Positions 1-7,235 of a stretch of 19,788 bases of DNA are shown piece by piece. The position numbers were made by a program, and so were the translations under genes. Each line of letters begins with the position of its first letter. The first letter of the stretch is position 1. The notes under the pieces were generated by a model. That model did not search any database, was not told the origin of the DNA, and worked only from the letters and a program-made list of their open reading frames with translations. The DNA is taken from contig JBDGQU010000118.1 of the NCBI GenBank assembly GCA_042218715.1, positions 1 through 19,788 of the forward strand. The letters are read 5' to 3'. The stretch is from JAGXLP01 sp042218715 (lineage in GTDB: Bacteria > Bipolaricaulota > Bipolaricaulia > M55B111).

Positions 1-32
1 AGAAAAACCAAATTGAGCAGGGAACCGTCCAT
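1..32 (-). CDS. Possible 5' start of a further gene, cut by the window edge
   Basis: Downstream of the first methyltransferase on the minus strand, a GAGGAGGG purine run sits directly before an ATG at 30-32, opening a frame that reads MDGSLLNLVF up to the window edge. The frame is open but only ten codons are visible. The Shine-Dalgarno run is almost in contact with the ATG (about 1 nt), which is too close for a good start, so the true start could lie elsewhere. A member of the same operon, such as a corrinoid protein or a transporter, would be expected here, but the sequence does not show which. Confidence 0.25.
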   Translation of the reverse strand, partial: MDGSLLNLVF

Positions 33-52
33 CCCTCCTCAATTATCCCTGG

Positions 53-1501
53 TTATAGTCTATCGATCACGGTTTCGATTCTTTCTTCTGCTTCCTCTGA
101 AATCGGCTTTGGCTCGTGTTCTTCCAGTATCTCCTGAACTTTCTCCTGGAGCCTTTCTTCCATGGACTTCGAGCCTTTATCCATCCACGTATCGGGAACA
201 TCCCTATCCATCAGGGTGGGGTGCCACGCTAATTCCTTGAAGTTATCCAACGTATGTTCGTGAGTAAGGTGATCACCCTCGGGACCGATTTCGTCTATGA
301 CATCCAGGGCAAGCGTATAATCGTTGACCTCTATACCGTCGGTAAATTTCTTTATCATTCCGACTATCTCATCAACCATAGCAATCTGTTCCAGAGATCC
401 AGTAGAAGCTGACTCCATATAACCTACATCGTGGACCAGATTTGCACCACTCAACGCCGAAAACAGCACGGATAAAGTTGATTCGATTCCAGATTGTTGA
501 TCGACTATTTTGGAGTCCGTACAGCCAGCCGTACCCCACGTGGGAAGCTCATAATATTTGGCAATATCCATGTAGGCAGCCGTGGCAAGTTCTTTTTCCG
601 GAGCTCCATAGGCTAGAACGGCCGTCTTCATATCCATTATCGATATCACTCCGCCGACGAAAAACGGCAAACCTTTCCTTTTCAATTGGGAAACTACCAG
701 AGCTGACAGGTTTTCCGCATTACCCTGGGCAAGCTGACCCGCCAGCGTCACAGGAGCACTAGCTCCAGCTTGCGGTATCGGAGTATGAACCGTTGGTAAA
801 CCGTATTCAGCGGTGAGTAATAATTTCTTGGAAGCGTCCTTATCGTGAGTCAACGGAGAAATCGGCTCCGAATACGAAACGATAAACGGTTTATGCAATA
901 ACTTTTCTTTACTACCAGCTACTGCAGAGGCCATTTCAATTATATCTTCCACGCCCTCGGTGGTATAACTCCAGACGACGATCGGTTTTGTGGTATTTTT
1001 GACCATGGCCTCAAACTCGTGTCTATCAGAGTACTCGTGGGGGACATCATCGATCGTTCCCAACCCCATTACCCAGTCGATATTATCAAGGGCGTCCACC
1101 AGCTTGGCAGCATGTGCCGTATCCTGCTTTTTGAACGGTCTTCGCTCACCAGTCTCCGGGTCCCTCATATTTAATAGAGTAGGACCGAGTCCAAAAGTTA
1201 CATTGTTTCCTCCCAGAGTTATGGGGTTCTTACCTTCTCTATCGAACAAATAAGTCTGAGAAGGGGCAGTATCAATGGCCCACTCAACGAGTCCAGGAGG
1301 AAAATACACCCTATCCCCTTCTACTCTGCAGCCCGCATCTTCTAACAGGTCTCGAGCTTCTTTGAGGTGGAAGTTCACTCCCGTCTCCTGAAGTATTTCA
1401 AGCGAAGCCTCATGTATATCTCGGATCTGGGAACCCGAAAGCACCTCAAAACCGACCTTGTCTTGGGAAGATTTGTTGGCAAAAAGTTGATTTTCTAACA
1501 T
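53..1501 (-). CDS. MttB-superfamily (trimethylamine methyltransferase family) protein, non-pyrrolysine
   Basis: A 482-residue protein of the MttB superfamily, cytoplasmic TIM-barrel enzymes that transfer a methyl group from a methylated amine to the cobalt of a corrinoid protein. Seen: the N-terminal pattern 'IHEASLEILQETGVNF', a central GTAG-C-TDSK-VD-Q block near residue 323, 'GANLVHDVGY', and a C-terminal 'GPEGDHL...HT..NF' followed by 'HPTLMDR'. True trimethylamine methyltransferases carry pyrrolysine encoded by an in-frame amber codon; this frame has none, so by family knowledge it belongs with the MtgB/MtcB/MtpB-like members that use betaines or carnitine-like substrates. Its own substrate cannot be read from sequence. 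A strong AGGAGG overlaps the stop of the paralogue upstream, so the pair is surely cotranscribed and coupled. Length is normal for the family. Confidence 0.93.
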   Translation of the reverse strand: MLENQLFANKSSQDKVGFEVLSGSQIRDIHEASLEILQETGVNFHLKEARDLLEDAGCRVEGDRVYFPPGLVEWAIDTAPSQTYLFDREGKNPITLGGNNVTFGLGPTLLNMRDPETGERRPFKKQDTAHAAKLVDALDNIDWVMGLGTIDDVPHEYSDRHEFEAMVKNTTKPIVVWSYTTEGVEDIIEMASAVAGSKEKLLHKPFIVSYSEPISPLTHDKDASKKLLLTAEYGLPTVHTPIPQAGASAPVTLAGQLAQGNAENLSALVVSQLKRKGLPFFVGGVISIMDMKTAVLAYGAPEKELATAAYMDIAKYYELPTWGTAGCTDSKIVDQQSGIESTLSVLFSALSGANLVHDVGYMESASTGSLEQIAMVDEIVGMIKKFTDGIEVNDYTLALDVIDEIGPEGDHLTHEHTLDNFKELAWHPTLMDRDVPDTWMDKGSKSMEERLQEKVQEILEEHEPKPISEEAEERIETVIDRL

Positions 1502-1510
1502 TTTTCCTCC

Positions 1511-2968
1511 TTAATACTTTACGTCTCTGTGTTCTCTTTCTTCTTCTATTATCTCGTCTAATTGTTCCTGTTTGTCCCTTTCGAGAACGTCTGCTTCATA
1601 ATTTTCAAGAATTTCGTTCCTCTTCTCATTTATCCTATCCCCCATGGACTTCGCCCCGTTACTCTTCCAGTTTTCGAAATTAGTCCGATCCATAAGCGTC
1701 GGTTGCCAGTGCTCTGTCTTGAAGTTATCCATTGTATGCGAGGTATTGAGGAAATTCCCTTTCGGCCCCACTTCATTTATCAGGTCTAGTGGTATGTTCT
1801 CCCCGGAAGTGTCTATACCCTCCATAATTCGTTTTACCATACCTATTATTTCATCACTCATCACCAGTTGGTCGTAGGAATAAAGCAATCCCGACGCCAG
1901 ATAGCCAACATCGTGAATCAGGTTCGCACCTACGAGGGATTGAGTAGCCAGGTTGAACGTAGCTTCAATCGCCGCCTGTGTATCCACAAGCTTGGAATCC
2001 GTTACGCCAGCCGTTCCAAACATCGGTAAGTCCAGGTAATTGCTCATTTCCGCCACGGCACCGTTCATCAGAGCAAACTCAGGGCCACCATAGACGAACC
2101 CTGAGGTTTTCATATCAAGTATTGAGTAGATGCCCCCCGTTATCATAGGTGCACCTTCATTCACTAGCTGGGCAAGAGTAATTCCCGTAAGTGATTCAGC
2201 AATACCGAGGGCAATCGAACCCGCAAAGGTCATTGGACTCACAGCTCCGGCTGAAGGCATCGGAGTATAAATCGTTGGCAAGTTGTGTTTAGCTCCAAAG
2301 ATTGTCTGGGACATAACTTCCTTACTATGACTCAGAGGTGTCACCGGTTCTATATAATGCATTATGTACGGTTTCGCCTTCAGTTCGTCCTTTCCCCCTC
2401 GCGCAATCGACGCCATATTGAATATGTCTTCCGTACCTCTCTCATCCCAGGAGCAAAACATTACAGGCTTGGTGGTGTTCGCAATCACCTGTCTTGCTTC
2501 CAGGATGTCCTGAACGTTTTCCTCCTCTTTCCGGAGAAGGCCGATGGGAGATGAAAAATCTATATTTTCCAGAGCGTCACAGACCCTGGCCCACTTCGCT
2601 ATGTCTTCAGCCACAGTTTGTCTAATTTCCCCGGATTCGTCCAGAGTTCTTGGTACGTCAGTGCCCGAACCAAAATAGGAATTCGTTCCCCCCAATCTCA
2701 TAGCCAAATCGCCGTTCCGGTCGTAAATTAAAACCTTTTTAGGTGCTTTTGCCACTGCTTCATTAACCATATGAGGTGGAAGGTAAACCATTTCGCCCTC
2801 CACCCTGGCTCCCGCTCCGGCGAAAATGGATCTCGCCTCTTCGTGATCCACTTTTACTCCGGTATTTTGGAGTATCTCCAGAGACGCGTCGTAAATTTGC
2901 TCCTTATCGTCCTCGGAAAGTATGTTAAACCGAGGAGTTTTGTTCACAAATTTATTTGACTGTAACAT
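1511..2968 (-). CDS. Second MttB-superfamily methyltransferase, non-pyrrolysine
   Basis: A paralogue of the gene that follows it, sharing 'IYDASLEILQNTGVKV', the GTAG-V-TDSK-VD-Q-AIE block near residue 315, 'GANLIHDVGY' and the C-terminal 'VGPKGNFL..SHT.DNF' with 'QPTLMDR'. No in-frame amber codon, so no pyrrolysine. The frame is open to 3040, but the start at 2968 is preferred: GGAGG lies 5 nt before this ATG, and a promoter (-10 at 3012-3017, -35 at 3035-3040) falls inside the would-be longer N-terminus. This gives 485 residues beginning MLQSNKFVNK, matching its partner's length. It is the first gene of a short operon. The two proteins differ throughout while keeping all the family blocks, suggesting either two related substrates or a hetero-oligomer; this is inference. 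Substrate unknown. Confidence 0.93.
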   Translation of the reverse strand: MLQSNKFVNKTPRFNILSEDDKEQIYDASLEILQNTGVKVDHEEARSIFAGAGARVEGEMVYLPPHMVNEAVAKAPKKVLIYDRNGDLAMRLGGTNSYFGSGTDVPRTLDESGEIRQTVAEDIAKWARVCDALENIDFSSPIGLLRKEEENVQDILEARQVIANTTKPVMFCSWDERGTEDIFNMASIARGGKDELKAKPYIMHYIEPVTPLSHSKEVMSQTIFGAKHNLPTIYTPMPSAGAVSPMTFAGSIALGIAESLTGITLAQLVNEGAPMITGGIYSILDMKTSGFVYGGPEFALMNGAVAEMSNYLDLPMFGTAGVTDSKLVDTQAAIEATFNLATQSLVGANLIHDVGYLASGLLYSYDQLVMSDEIIGMVKRIMEGIDTSGENIPLDLINEVGPKGNFLNTSHTMDNFKTEHWQPTLMDRTNFENWKSNGAKSMGDRINEKRNEILENYEADVLERDKQEQLDEIIEEEREHRDVKY

Positions 2969-2988
2969 ATAAACCTCCAAACATATTT

Positions 2989-3010
2989 TATTAGACCGAT
3001 ATACAGTCAA
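2989..3010 (-). promoter_or_regulatory. Candidate GntR operator at the methyltransferase operon
   Basis: On the minus strand this reads TTGAC, nine bases, then GTCTAATA. The same two words, 15 bases apart, lie in the gntR promoter at 3931-3958. Here the element overlaps the expected transcription start, a natural repressor position, and its TTGAC/TAATA spacing is too short to be a promoter itself. The link to the neighbouring regulator is inference. Confidence 0.35.
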
Positions 3011-3011
3011 T

Positions 3012-3040
3012 ATACTATCGCGAGGTAAAAAAAATTGCAA
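3012..3040 (-). promoter_or_regulatory. Sigma-70-type promoter of the methyltransferase operon
   Basis: On the minus strand TTGCAA (3035-3040), a 17-nt spacer that begins with eight T, then TAGTAT (3012-3017). Each hexamer matches consensus at 4 of 6 positions with ideal spacing. Transcription would start near 3005, giving a leader of about 37 nt to the ATG at 2968. Confidence 0.5.
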
Positions 3041-3136
3041 ATTATTTTATCTTTCAGCCCTTACCCTCCTAATCCTCACAGTTATTACCTCAGGTAAAAC
3101 AGCGGATTGCTCGTGTTTAGACCACCTCCTTGGTTA

Positions 3137-3778
3137 TTAAATTGTCTCGCTTTTGTGCCCTGCACTGATAAATTGATTTTTAATCTCATCTATAAAATCT
3201 TCCATATGGGAAGCCAGTATCTGTCCACTTCTTTTTTCGTCTTCTTCTCGAAGCGCCTCAATCAATTCGGCAAACTCGTCGGCAAACGTCCCCATAAATT
3301 GCTTGGTTCTAGGGAAGACCCAAATCCTCACCGACTGTTGCCTTAACTTTCGAAGGCTCTCAACTAACACTTCGTTTCTTGTGGATTTGTTTACCAGCTC
3401 GTGAGCTCTGGAGTCAAGCTTCATTAACTCCTTCGGCTCCCTTTCTTCCTTCATCTTACTAACTAATTCCTCCAGCTCCTCCAGCTCTCCTTCATTGATT
3501 CTCCTCGCTGCAAGTTTGCCCGCCAAGCTGATAAGATAACTCCTTACCTCAAACAGATCCCTAAGCTCGTGAAAACTTACCGTAGAAACGTACGTCCCAC
3601 TATGGGGAACAGTGGTTATCAGTCCCTCAGTTTCCAGTTTGATAAAAATCTCTCTTAGTGGGGTCCTCCCTATGTCGAACTCTTCCCGGAGTTCTTTCTC
3701 CCGTAGTTGCTTTCCGGGTTCGTAATCCAAATAGACTATCCTCTCTTTTATTATTTCTAGTACTTTATCTCTTTCCAT
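3137..3778 (-). CDS. GntR-family (FCD/FadR subfamily) transcriptional regulator
   Basis: A 213-residue regulator with an N-terminal winged helix-turn-helix (about residues 1-70, 'LREKELREEFDIGRTPLREIFIKLETEG' region then 'GTYVS') and an all-helical C-terminal FCD ligand-binding domain (about 75-205). FCD members usually sense small carboxylates or related metabolites and often repress adjacent catabolic genes. It sits between the methyltransferase operon and the HyuA-like gene, all on the same strand, so it is the obvious candidate regulator of this catabolic group. The start ATG has GAGGG 5 nt upstream, and the near-consensus promoter at 3930-3958 leaves a leader of about 145 nt. The ligand is unknown; the methylated substrate or a product of the cluster is the likely inducer, by inference. 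Confidence 0.93.
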   Translation of the reverse strand: MERDKVLEIIKERIVYLDYEPGKQLREKELREEFDIGRTPLREIFIKLETEGLITTVPHSGTYVSTVSFHELRDLFEVRSYLISLAGKLAARRINEGELEELEELVSKMKEEREPKELMKLDSRAHELVNKSTRNEVLVESLRKLRQQSVRIWVFPRTKQFMGTFADEFAELIEALREEDEKRSGQILASHMEDFIDEIKNQFISAGHKSETI

Positions 3779-3929
3779 TATTGCCCTCGCTCTCTAGTTA
3801 TATTTTTTAATTCACTTGACGGATGATTTACCGCTGGAAATTATGATGATTCTATTCTCGGGTATAATTTAACCCATCTCCAACTTAGCAATATTCTACT
3901 CTAATACTACCAATATACAACAACAAGAA

Positions 3930-3958
3930 ATATTAGACGGTCTGATCTCAGTTGTCAA
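3930..3958 (-). promoter_or_regulatory. Strong sigma-70-type promoter of gntR with possible autoregulatory site
   Basis: On the minus strand TTGACA (3953-3958), a 17-nt spacer, then TAATAT (3930-3935). The -35 is a perfect consensus. It starts 10 nt past the HyuA-like stop codon, so gntR has its own promoter. The spacer carries AGACCGTCT, and the stretch shares TTGAC and GTCTAATA with 2989-3010, suggesting autoregulation. The promoter is well supported by sequence; the operator is inference. Confidence 0.65.
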
Positions 3959-3968
3959 CTTACTGACT

Positions 3969-5693
3969 TCAATCTAGTCTCGGCGACCCAATCGCAGTTA
4001 CGTGCACTTTTCCCCTTCCGTGAGTAAACGGTTCTTTTCGCACGTGTAGGCTTATATCCTCACCCCCAGATTGCCGAACCAGTTTTCTGGCGCTATTTTT
4101 CCCAAGGTTTACGGCCTCCTCCATCGCCTTTTCCTCATCTTCCACTTCAATAGTCCTCCTGTCGTCCGGAAGAAATATCAAAAATCCTTCCGTCTCCGGT
4201 TTTTCCACCACTAAAACGTCAATTCTTCTCGACACCCGCCCGGTTACCGCACCGACGGCATTTCCCACTTCGTAGTTTTCTACCCTCGTAAAATCCGTCC
4301 CCAACCACTCTGCAACCCGGGGAAGAAATACGCCAGCAGGAGCCCCCACCCCGATAACTGGGAGATTCAACTCGAACTTTACCGACATATCTTTGCTCCC
4401 TCTCTTCTTACAGTAGTCCCACAATGAGTTGCCTTCGAATTCGCAGCCCGGCTTCTCGTCCAGGATAAATTTCTTCACTACTTCGTAGGAAATTTCTTTC
4501 TCGAACGACTCCTTTACGTCGGAGGCAAACTGACCGGGTACCTGCTGTCCTCTCTCCCGAGCCAGGAGGTCAGCTCCCAGCTTCGGGGCCTCCCGGTTTC
4601 CGGCCGTATATTCTCCAATTACGTGNNNNNNNNNNNNNNNNNNNNNNNNNNNNNNNNNNNNNNNNNNNNNNNNNNNNNNNNNNNNNNNNNNNNNNNNNNN
4701 NNNNNNNNNNNNNNNNNNNNNNNNNCCTGGCCCAAATACCAGATTACCTTCTTTGTCCAGCTCAATTTGACTATCCCCGCCAAGACCGATACTCCGAAGG
4801 TCCAACGACCGAACCTTTGTTCTCCATTCCCCGACCGAAACACCCGAATTCGCCAGAGTGGGTAACCCGTCTCTCAGTACTGCGACGTCTACCGTGGTAC
4901 CTCCAATATCTATCACCACTCCGTCATCCTTATCTGCTAACCACCTTGCACCAATGGCACTCGCCGCGGGTCCGGAAAATATGGTTTCGATCGGCTTTTT
5001 TTTGACCTCACTGGATTTGGCCAGCGTCCCGTCGCTTTTCACCATCAACAGGGGAGCGTATATTCCTCTTTCCCTCAGTGCCAACCGGGCACTATCTACA
5101 AACGAATTAATTATCGGTACTACCTTTACGTTCAGGACAGCGGTAACCGCTCTCTCGTAAAACCCCAGTTGCGGGGAAAGGTCGTGCCCGGTAATCACGG
5201 GCTTTCCGGTTCTGTCCTCGATGATCTCGCGGACCTGATTTTCGTGAGCCGGGTTCCTAACACCGAAATATCCCGAAACTGCAAACCCGACTACCTGACT
5301 CTCCCACTCCTCTACAAAGGAAACCGCTTTTTTTCTATCCAAAGGTTCTAGTTCCTCACCTCGGGGGTTGAACCTTCCCGGAACGTAACCCCGCCTGGAT
5401 CTTGGGAACTCCTGGTCCTCCTCTGGTTTCCAGCCCAGGGTTAGCAGACCCACCGGGCCACCTCTGCCTTCAACTATAGAATTGGTGGCAAGGGTAGAAG
5501 AGAGAGAAACCTGAATTATGTTATCGGGGTCGAATTCTCCAATAACTTCATCTATCGCGTCAAATATTCCAACAGAGAGATTGTCGTGAGTCGTCCGGAC
5601 CTTCGTTACTTCCTCCACGCGCTTTTCTTCCAAATCGAATAGAACGGCATCGGTAAAAGTATCCCCGGCGTCGACTCCTAAGGCGTATTTCAT
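3969..5693 (-). CDS. HyuA-like hydantoinase/oxoprolinase-family ATPase (assembly gap inside)
   Basis: A protein of about 574 residues in the hydantoinase A/oxoprolinase family, an ASKHA-fold ATPase. N-terminal phosphate-binding motif 'GVDAGDTFTDAVLFD' (the usual GGT is GDT here), then 'SSTLATNSIVEGRGGPVGLLTL' typical of the Hydant_A_N domain, a second phosphate motif 'DIGGTTVDVAVL', and 'GLGGDSQIELD'. Family members drive ATP-dependent opening of hydantoin, N-methylhydantoin or 5-oxoproline rings, normally with a B subunit. No HyuB gene is present, and the protein is shorter than the oxoprolinase-type HyuA, as in stand-alone members. 100 N (4626-4725) interrupt it; the frame is the same on both sides, and the family predicts a Gly/Pro-rich 'PxPTDA' segment there. 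GGAGG lies 5 nt before the ATG. Next to methyltransferases, an alternative role in ATP-driven corrinoid reactivation (also ASKHA-fold) is possible but unsupported by any iron-sulfur domain. Confidence 0.85.
   Translation of the reverse strand: MKYALGVDAGDTFTDAVLFDLEEKRVEEVTKVRTTHDNLSVGIFDAIDEVIGEFDPDNIIQVSLSSTLATNSIVEGRGGPVGLLTLGWKPEEDQEFPRSRRGYVPGRFNPRGEELEPLDRKKAVSFVEEWESQVVGFAVSGYFGVRNPAHENQVREIIEDRTGKPVITGHDLSPQLGFYERAVTAVLNVKVVPIINSFVDSARLALRERGIYAPLLMVKSDGTLAKSSEVKKKPIETIFSGPAASAIGARWLADKDDGVVIDIGGTTVDVAVLRDGLPTLANSGVSVGEWRTKVRSLDLRSIGLGGDSQIELDKEGNLVFGPXXXXXXXXXXXXXXXXXXXXXXXXXXXXXXXXXXHVIGEYTAGNREAPKLGADLLARERGQQVPGQFASDVKESFEKEISYEVVKKFILDEKPGCEFEGNSLWDYCKKRGSKDMSVKFELNLPVIGVGAPAGVFLPRVAEWLGTDFTRVENYEVGNAVGAVTGRVSRRIDVLVVEKPETEGFLIFLPDDRRTIEVEDEEKAMEEAVNLGKNSARKLVRQSGGEDISLHVRKEPFTHGRGKVHVTAIGSPRLD
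4626..4725. other. Assembly gap of 100 N
   Basis: Exactly 100 unresolved bases inside the HyuA-like gene. A round 100 is usually a placeholder for unknown length, so the frame continuity across it and the apparent protein length should not be taken as measured. Confidence 0.99.
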
Positions 5694-5998
5694 AGTTACC
5701 TCCAGAGAAATTAGATAATCACTGCTCCCAAAAATTTAATTCACGAGGAAGCGGAACTCAAAGTTAATAATTATCAGTTCTCTAACCATTATATAAAACG
5801 AGTCGGAAATCCACGAATGTGATTTAATTTTATTGTCTATCCCCTCTGCTGCTTGCCCGGTTGCCGGGGTTTCTTATACCTTATACTTTTAAGTAAAATC
5901 AGTCATCCTGTTTCCTGGTTATCTCGTCGGATTAATTTGACCCCGACTAACTTGTTCGGTAATATGGCACAAAACCATAAGGGTGCAGTGGGGGATTT
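5694..5998. promoter_or_regulatory. Divergent intergenic region between hyuA-like and creatininase-like genes
   Basis: No credible gene. On the minus strand a perfect TATAAT (plus coordinates 5788-5793) could serve the HyuA-like gene, but no good -35 lies at 16-18 nt, so this is weak; GGAGG for that gene is at 5699-5703. On the plus side lies a small GC-rich hairpin, CCCGG-TTG-CCGGG (5856-5868), followed by TTTCTT, and then the promoter at 5937-5965. No copy of the TTGAC/GTCTAATA element found at the gntR and methyltransferase promoters was seen. Confidence 0.5.
5937..5965 (+). promoter_or_regulatory. Sigma-70-type promoter upstream of the creatininase-nuoEF-fdhF operon
   Basis: TTGACC (5937-5942), a 17-nt spacer, then TAATAT (5960-5965). 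Start of transcription would be near 5972, leaving a leader of about 27 nt with GGGGGA just before the ATG at 5999. Five of six -35 positions match consensus and the -10 matches at 4 of 6. Confidence 0.6.
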
Positions 5999-6700
5999 AT
6001 GAAAATTGGCGAAATCAGCTGGACTGACTTCCAGAAAACCTCTCCGTCTATAGCTTTACTTCCAACGGGGAGTACAGAACAGCACGGCCCCCATGCTCCC
6101 ATGGCTACCGACGTAATAATCGCAGAGGCTATCGCCGAGCGAGCGGCCGAAGAGACGGAGACATTATTGCTCCCCACGATCGACATCGGAGTCTCTCAAG
6201 AACACTCTAACTTCCCGGGGTCTTTATCCCTACCCCCTGAAGTGTTTCGAGCCCAGCTCAGGGAGATAATTCTTTCCGCTTCCGATAGCGGTATCGAGAA
6301 ATTCGTGGTCGTAAACGGACACGGGGGAAACGTATCGTCAATTCAGGAAGTTTGCAGAGATTTGTACCACAACCAAGACGTAAAGGCAATCGAATGGACC
6401 TGGTTTAACGCAATCTCGTCCCGGGAAATGGGTCATGCAGGTAAGCTGGAGACGTCGCTAATCATGCACCTCAGGGAAGAGCTCGTCGGGAAGCCGATAG
6501 AGAAAGGCTCGGGCTCCTGGGGACAGAGTCTACACGGAGCCAGGTGGGACTACGATGTGAAAGAATTCTCGGAGAACGGCGTAGTAGGAAACCCAACCGA
6601 AGCTTCCGGTCAGAAAGGAGAAGAGTTATTCGATAAATCGACGGAAAAACTTATCAATTTAATAAAAAGTATTAGAAAAGGAAGCCTGGGTGATTCCTGA
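5999..6700 (+). CDS. Creatininase-family amidohydrolase/deformylase
   Basis: A 233-residue metal-dependent hydrolase of the creatininase family. Metal-ligand motifs are visible: 'GSTEQHGPH' (Glu27, His29), Asp38 in 'ATDV', 'NGHGGN' (His108) and 'GHAGKLETS' (Glu151). Pseudomonas creatininase has a metal-ligand Glu two residues after the His equivalent to His108; here that position is Gly110, the pattern of the wider family, which includes the formate-releasing FAPy deformylase ArfB and the peptidase MftE. So creatinine is not a safe substrate call; hydrolysis of some cyclic or linear amide is. It is first in the plus-strand operon, 52 nt before nuoE, and divergent from the HyuA-like gene. The link to hydantoin-type chemistry on one side and formate oxidation on the other is suggestive, not proven. 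Confidence 0.88.
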   Translation: MKIGEISWTDFQKTSPSIALLPTGSTEQHGPHAPMATDVIIAEAIAERAAEETETLLLPTIDIGVSQEHSNFPGSLSLPPEVFRAQLREIILSASDSGIEKFVVVNGHGGNVSSIQEVCRDLYHNQDVKAIEWTWFNAISSREMGHAGKLETSLIMHLREELVGKPIEKGSGSWGQSLHGARWDYDVKEFSENGVVGNPTEASGQKGEELFDKSTEKLINLIKSIRKGSLGDS

Positions 6701-6752
6701 AAAAGTTGTACCGCCCGGATTATCAATATATTAATCAGAGCGAGGAGGGCTT

Positions 6753-7235
6753 ATGACTGAAGAATCGAATACGAAAAGTCCCGTACAGGACAAAACTTTT
6801 CTGGAGTTGATCGAAGAACTACCACCAAAGCGAGAATCAGTAATTCCCGCCCTGCAGAATATTCAGAAAAGTAGGGGTTACCTGCCTGAGGAAGCCCTGG
6901 AAACCATAGCCAACTACACGGATACGCCACTGGCAAACGTGACCGGAATTGCAACTTTTTACTCTCAATTCTACCTGGAACCCCAGGGGGAACATACGAT
7001 AAAGGTTTGCCAGGGGACCGCCTGTCATATCAAAGGCGCGGACGATATTTTGGATGAACTAAAGCGGGAACTTAACGTAACAGCGGGCGAAGTTACTTCT
7101 GACGGGAAGTTTACTCTTACAAACGTCCGCTGTCTGGGAGCTTGCAGCCTAGCACCCGTGATTATGGTGGACGAAAACGTTCACGGGAACCTTTCCCCGG
7201 AGAAGGCAATCGAGGTTCTGGAGGAATACGAATGA
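6753..7235 (+). CDS. nuoE: NuoE-like [2Fe-2S] thioredoxin-fold subunit of NAD-linked formate dehydrogenase
   Basis: A 160-residue homologue of the 24-kDa subunit of NADH dehydrogenase (NuoE/HydC/HylC). A helical N-terminal half ('PALQNIQKSRGYLPEEAL', 'GIATFYSQF') precedes a thioredoxin-like [2Fe-2S] domain with Cys86, Cys91, Cys127 and Cys131 ('VCQGTACH' and 'CLGACSLAPV'), all four ligands present. GGAGGG precedes the ATG. The stop overlaps the nuoF start (ATGA), so translation is coupled. Because fdhF follows and no hydrogenase large subunit or other Nuo genes are present, it most likely passes electrons between formate dehydrogenase and the flavin subunit rather than serving complex I. A weak TTGTAC/TATATT pair at 6706-6732 might give a second promoter, but readthrough from the creatininase-like gene is enough. 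Confidence 0.95.
   Translation: MTEESNTKSPVQDKTFLELIEELPPKRESVIPALQNIQKSRGYLPEEALETIANYTDTPLANVTGIATFYSQFYLEPQGEHTIKVCQGTACHIKGADDILDELKRELNVTAGEVTSDGKFTLTNVRCLGACSLAPVIMVDENVHGNLSPEKAIEVLEEYE

Noticed and set aside
53..2968. Pyrrolysine-encoding amber codon in the MttB-family genes
   Set aside because: Both frames are uninterrupted through the region where MttB carries pyrrolysine; each ends at a single stop in the normal C-terminal position.
2969..3040. N-terminal extension of the second MttB protein
   Set aside because: The extension overlaps a promoter, lacks a ribosome binding site and does not match the paralogue; the ATG at 2968 has an ideal GGAGG.
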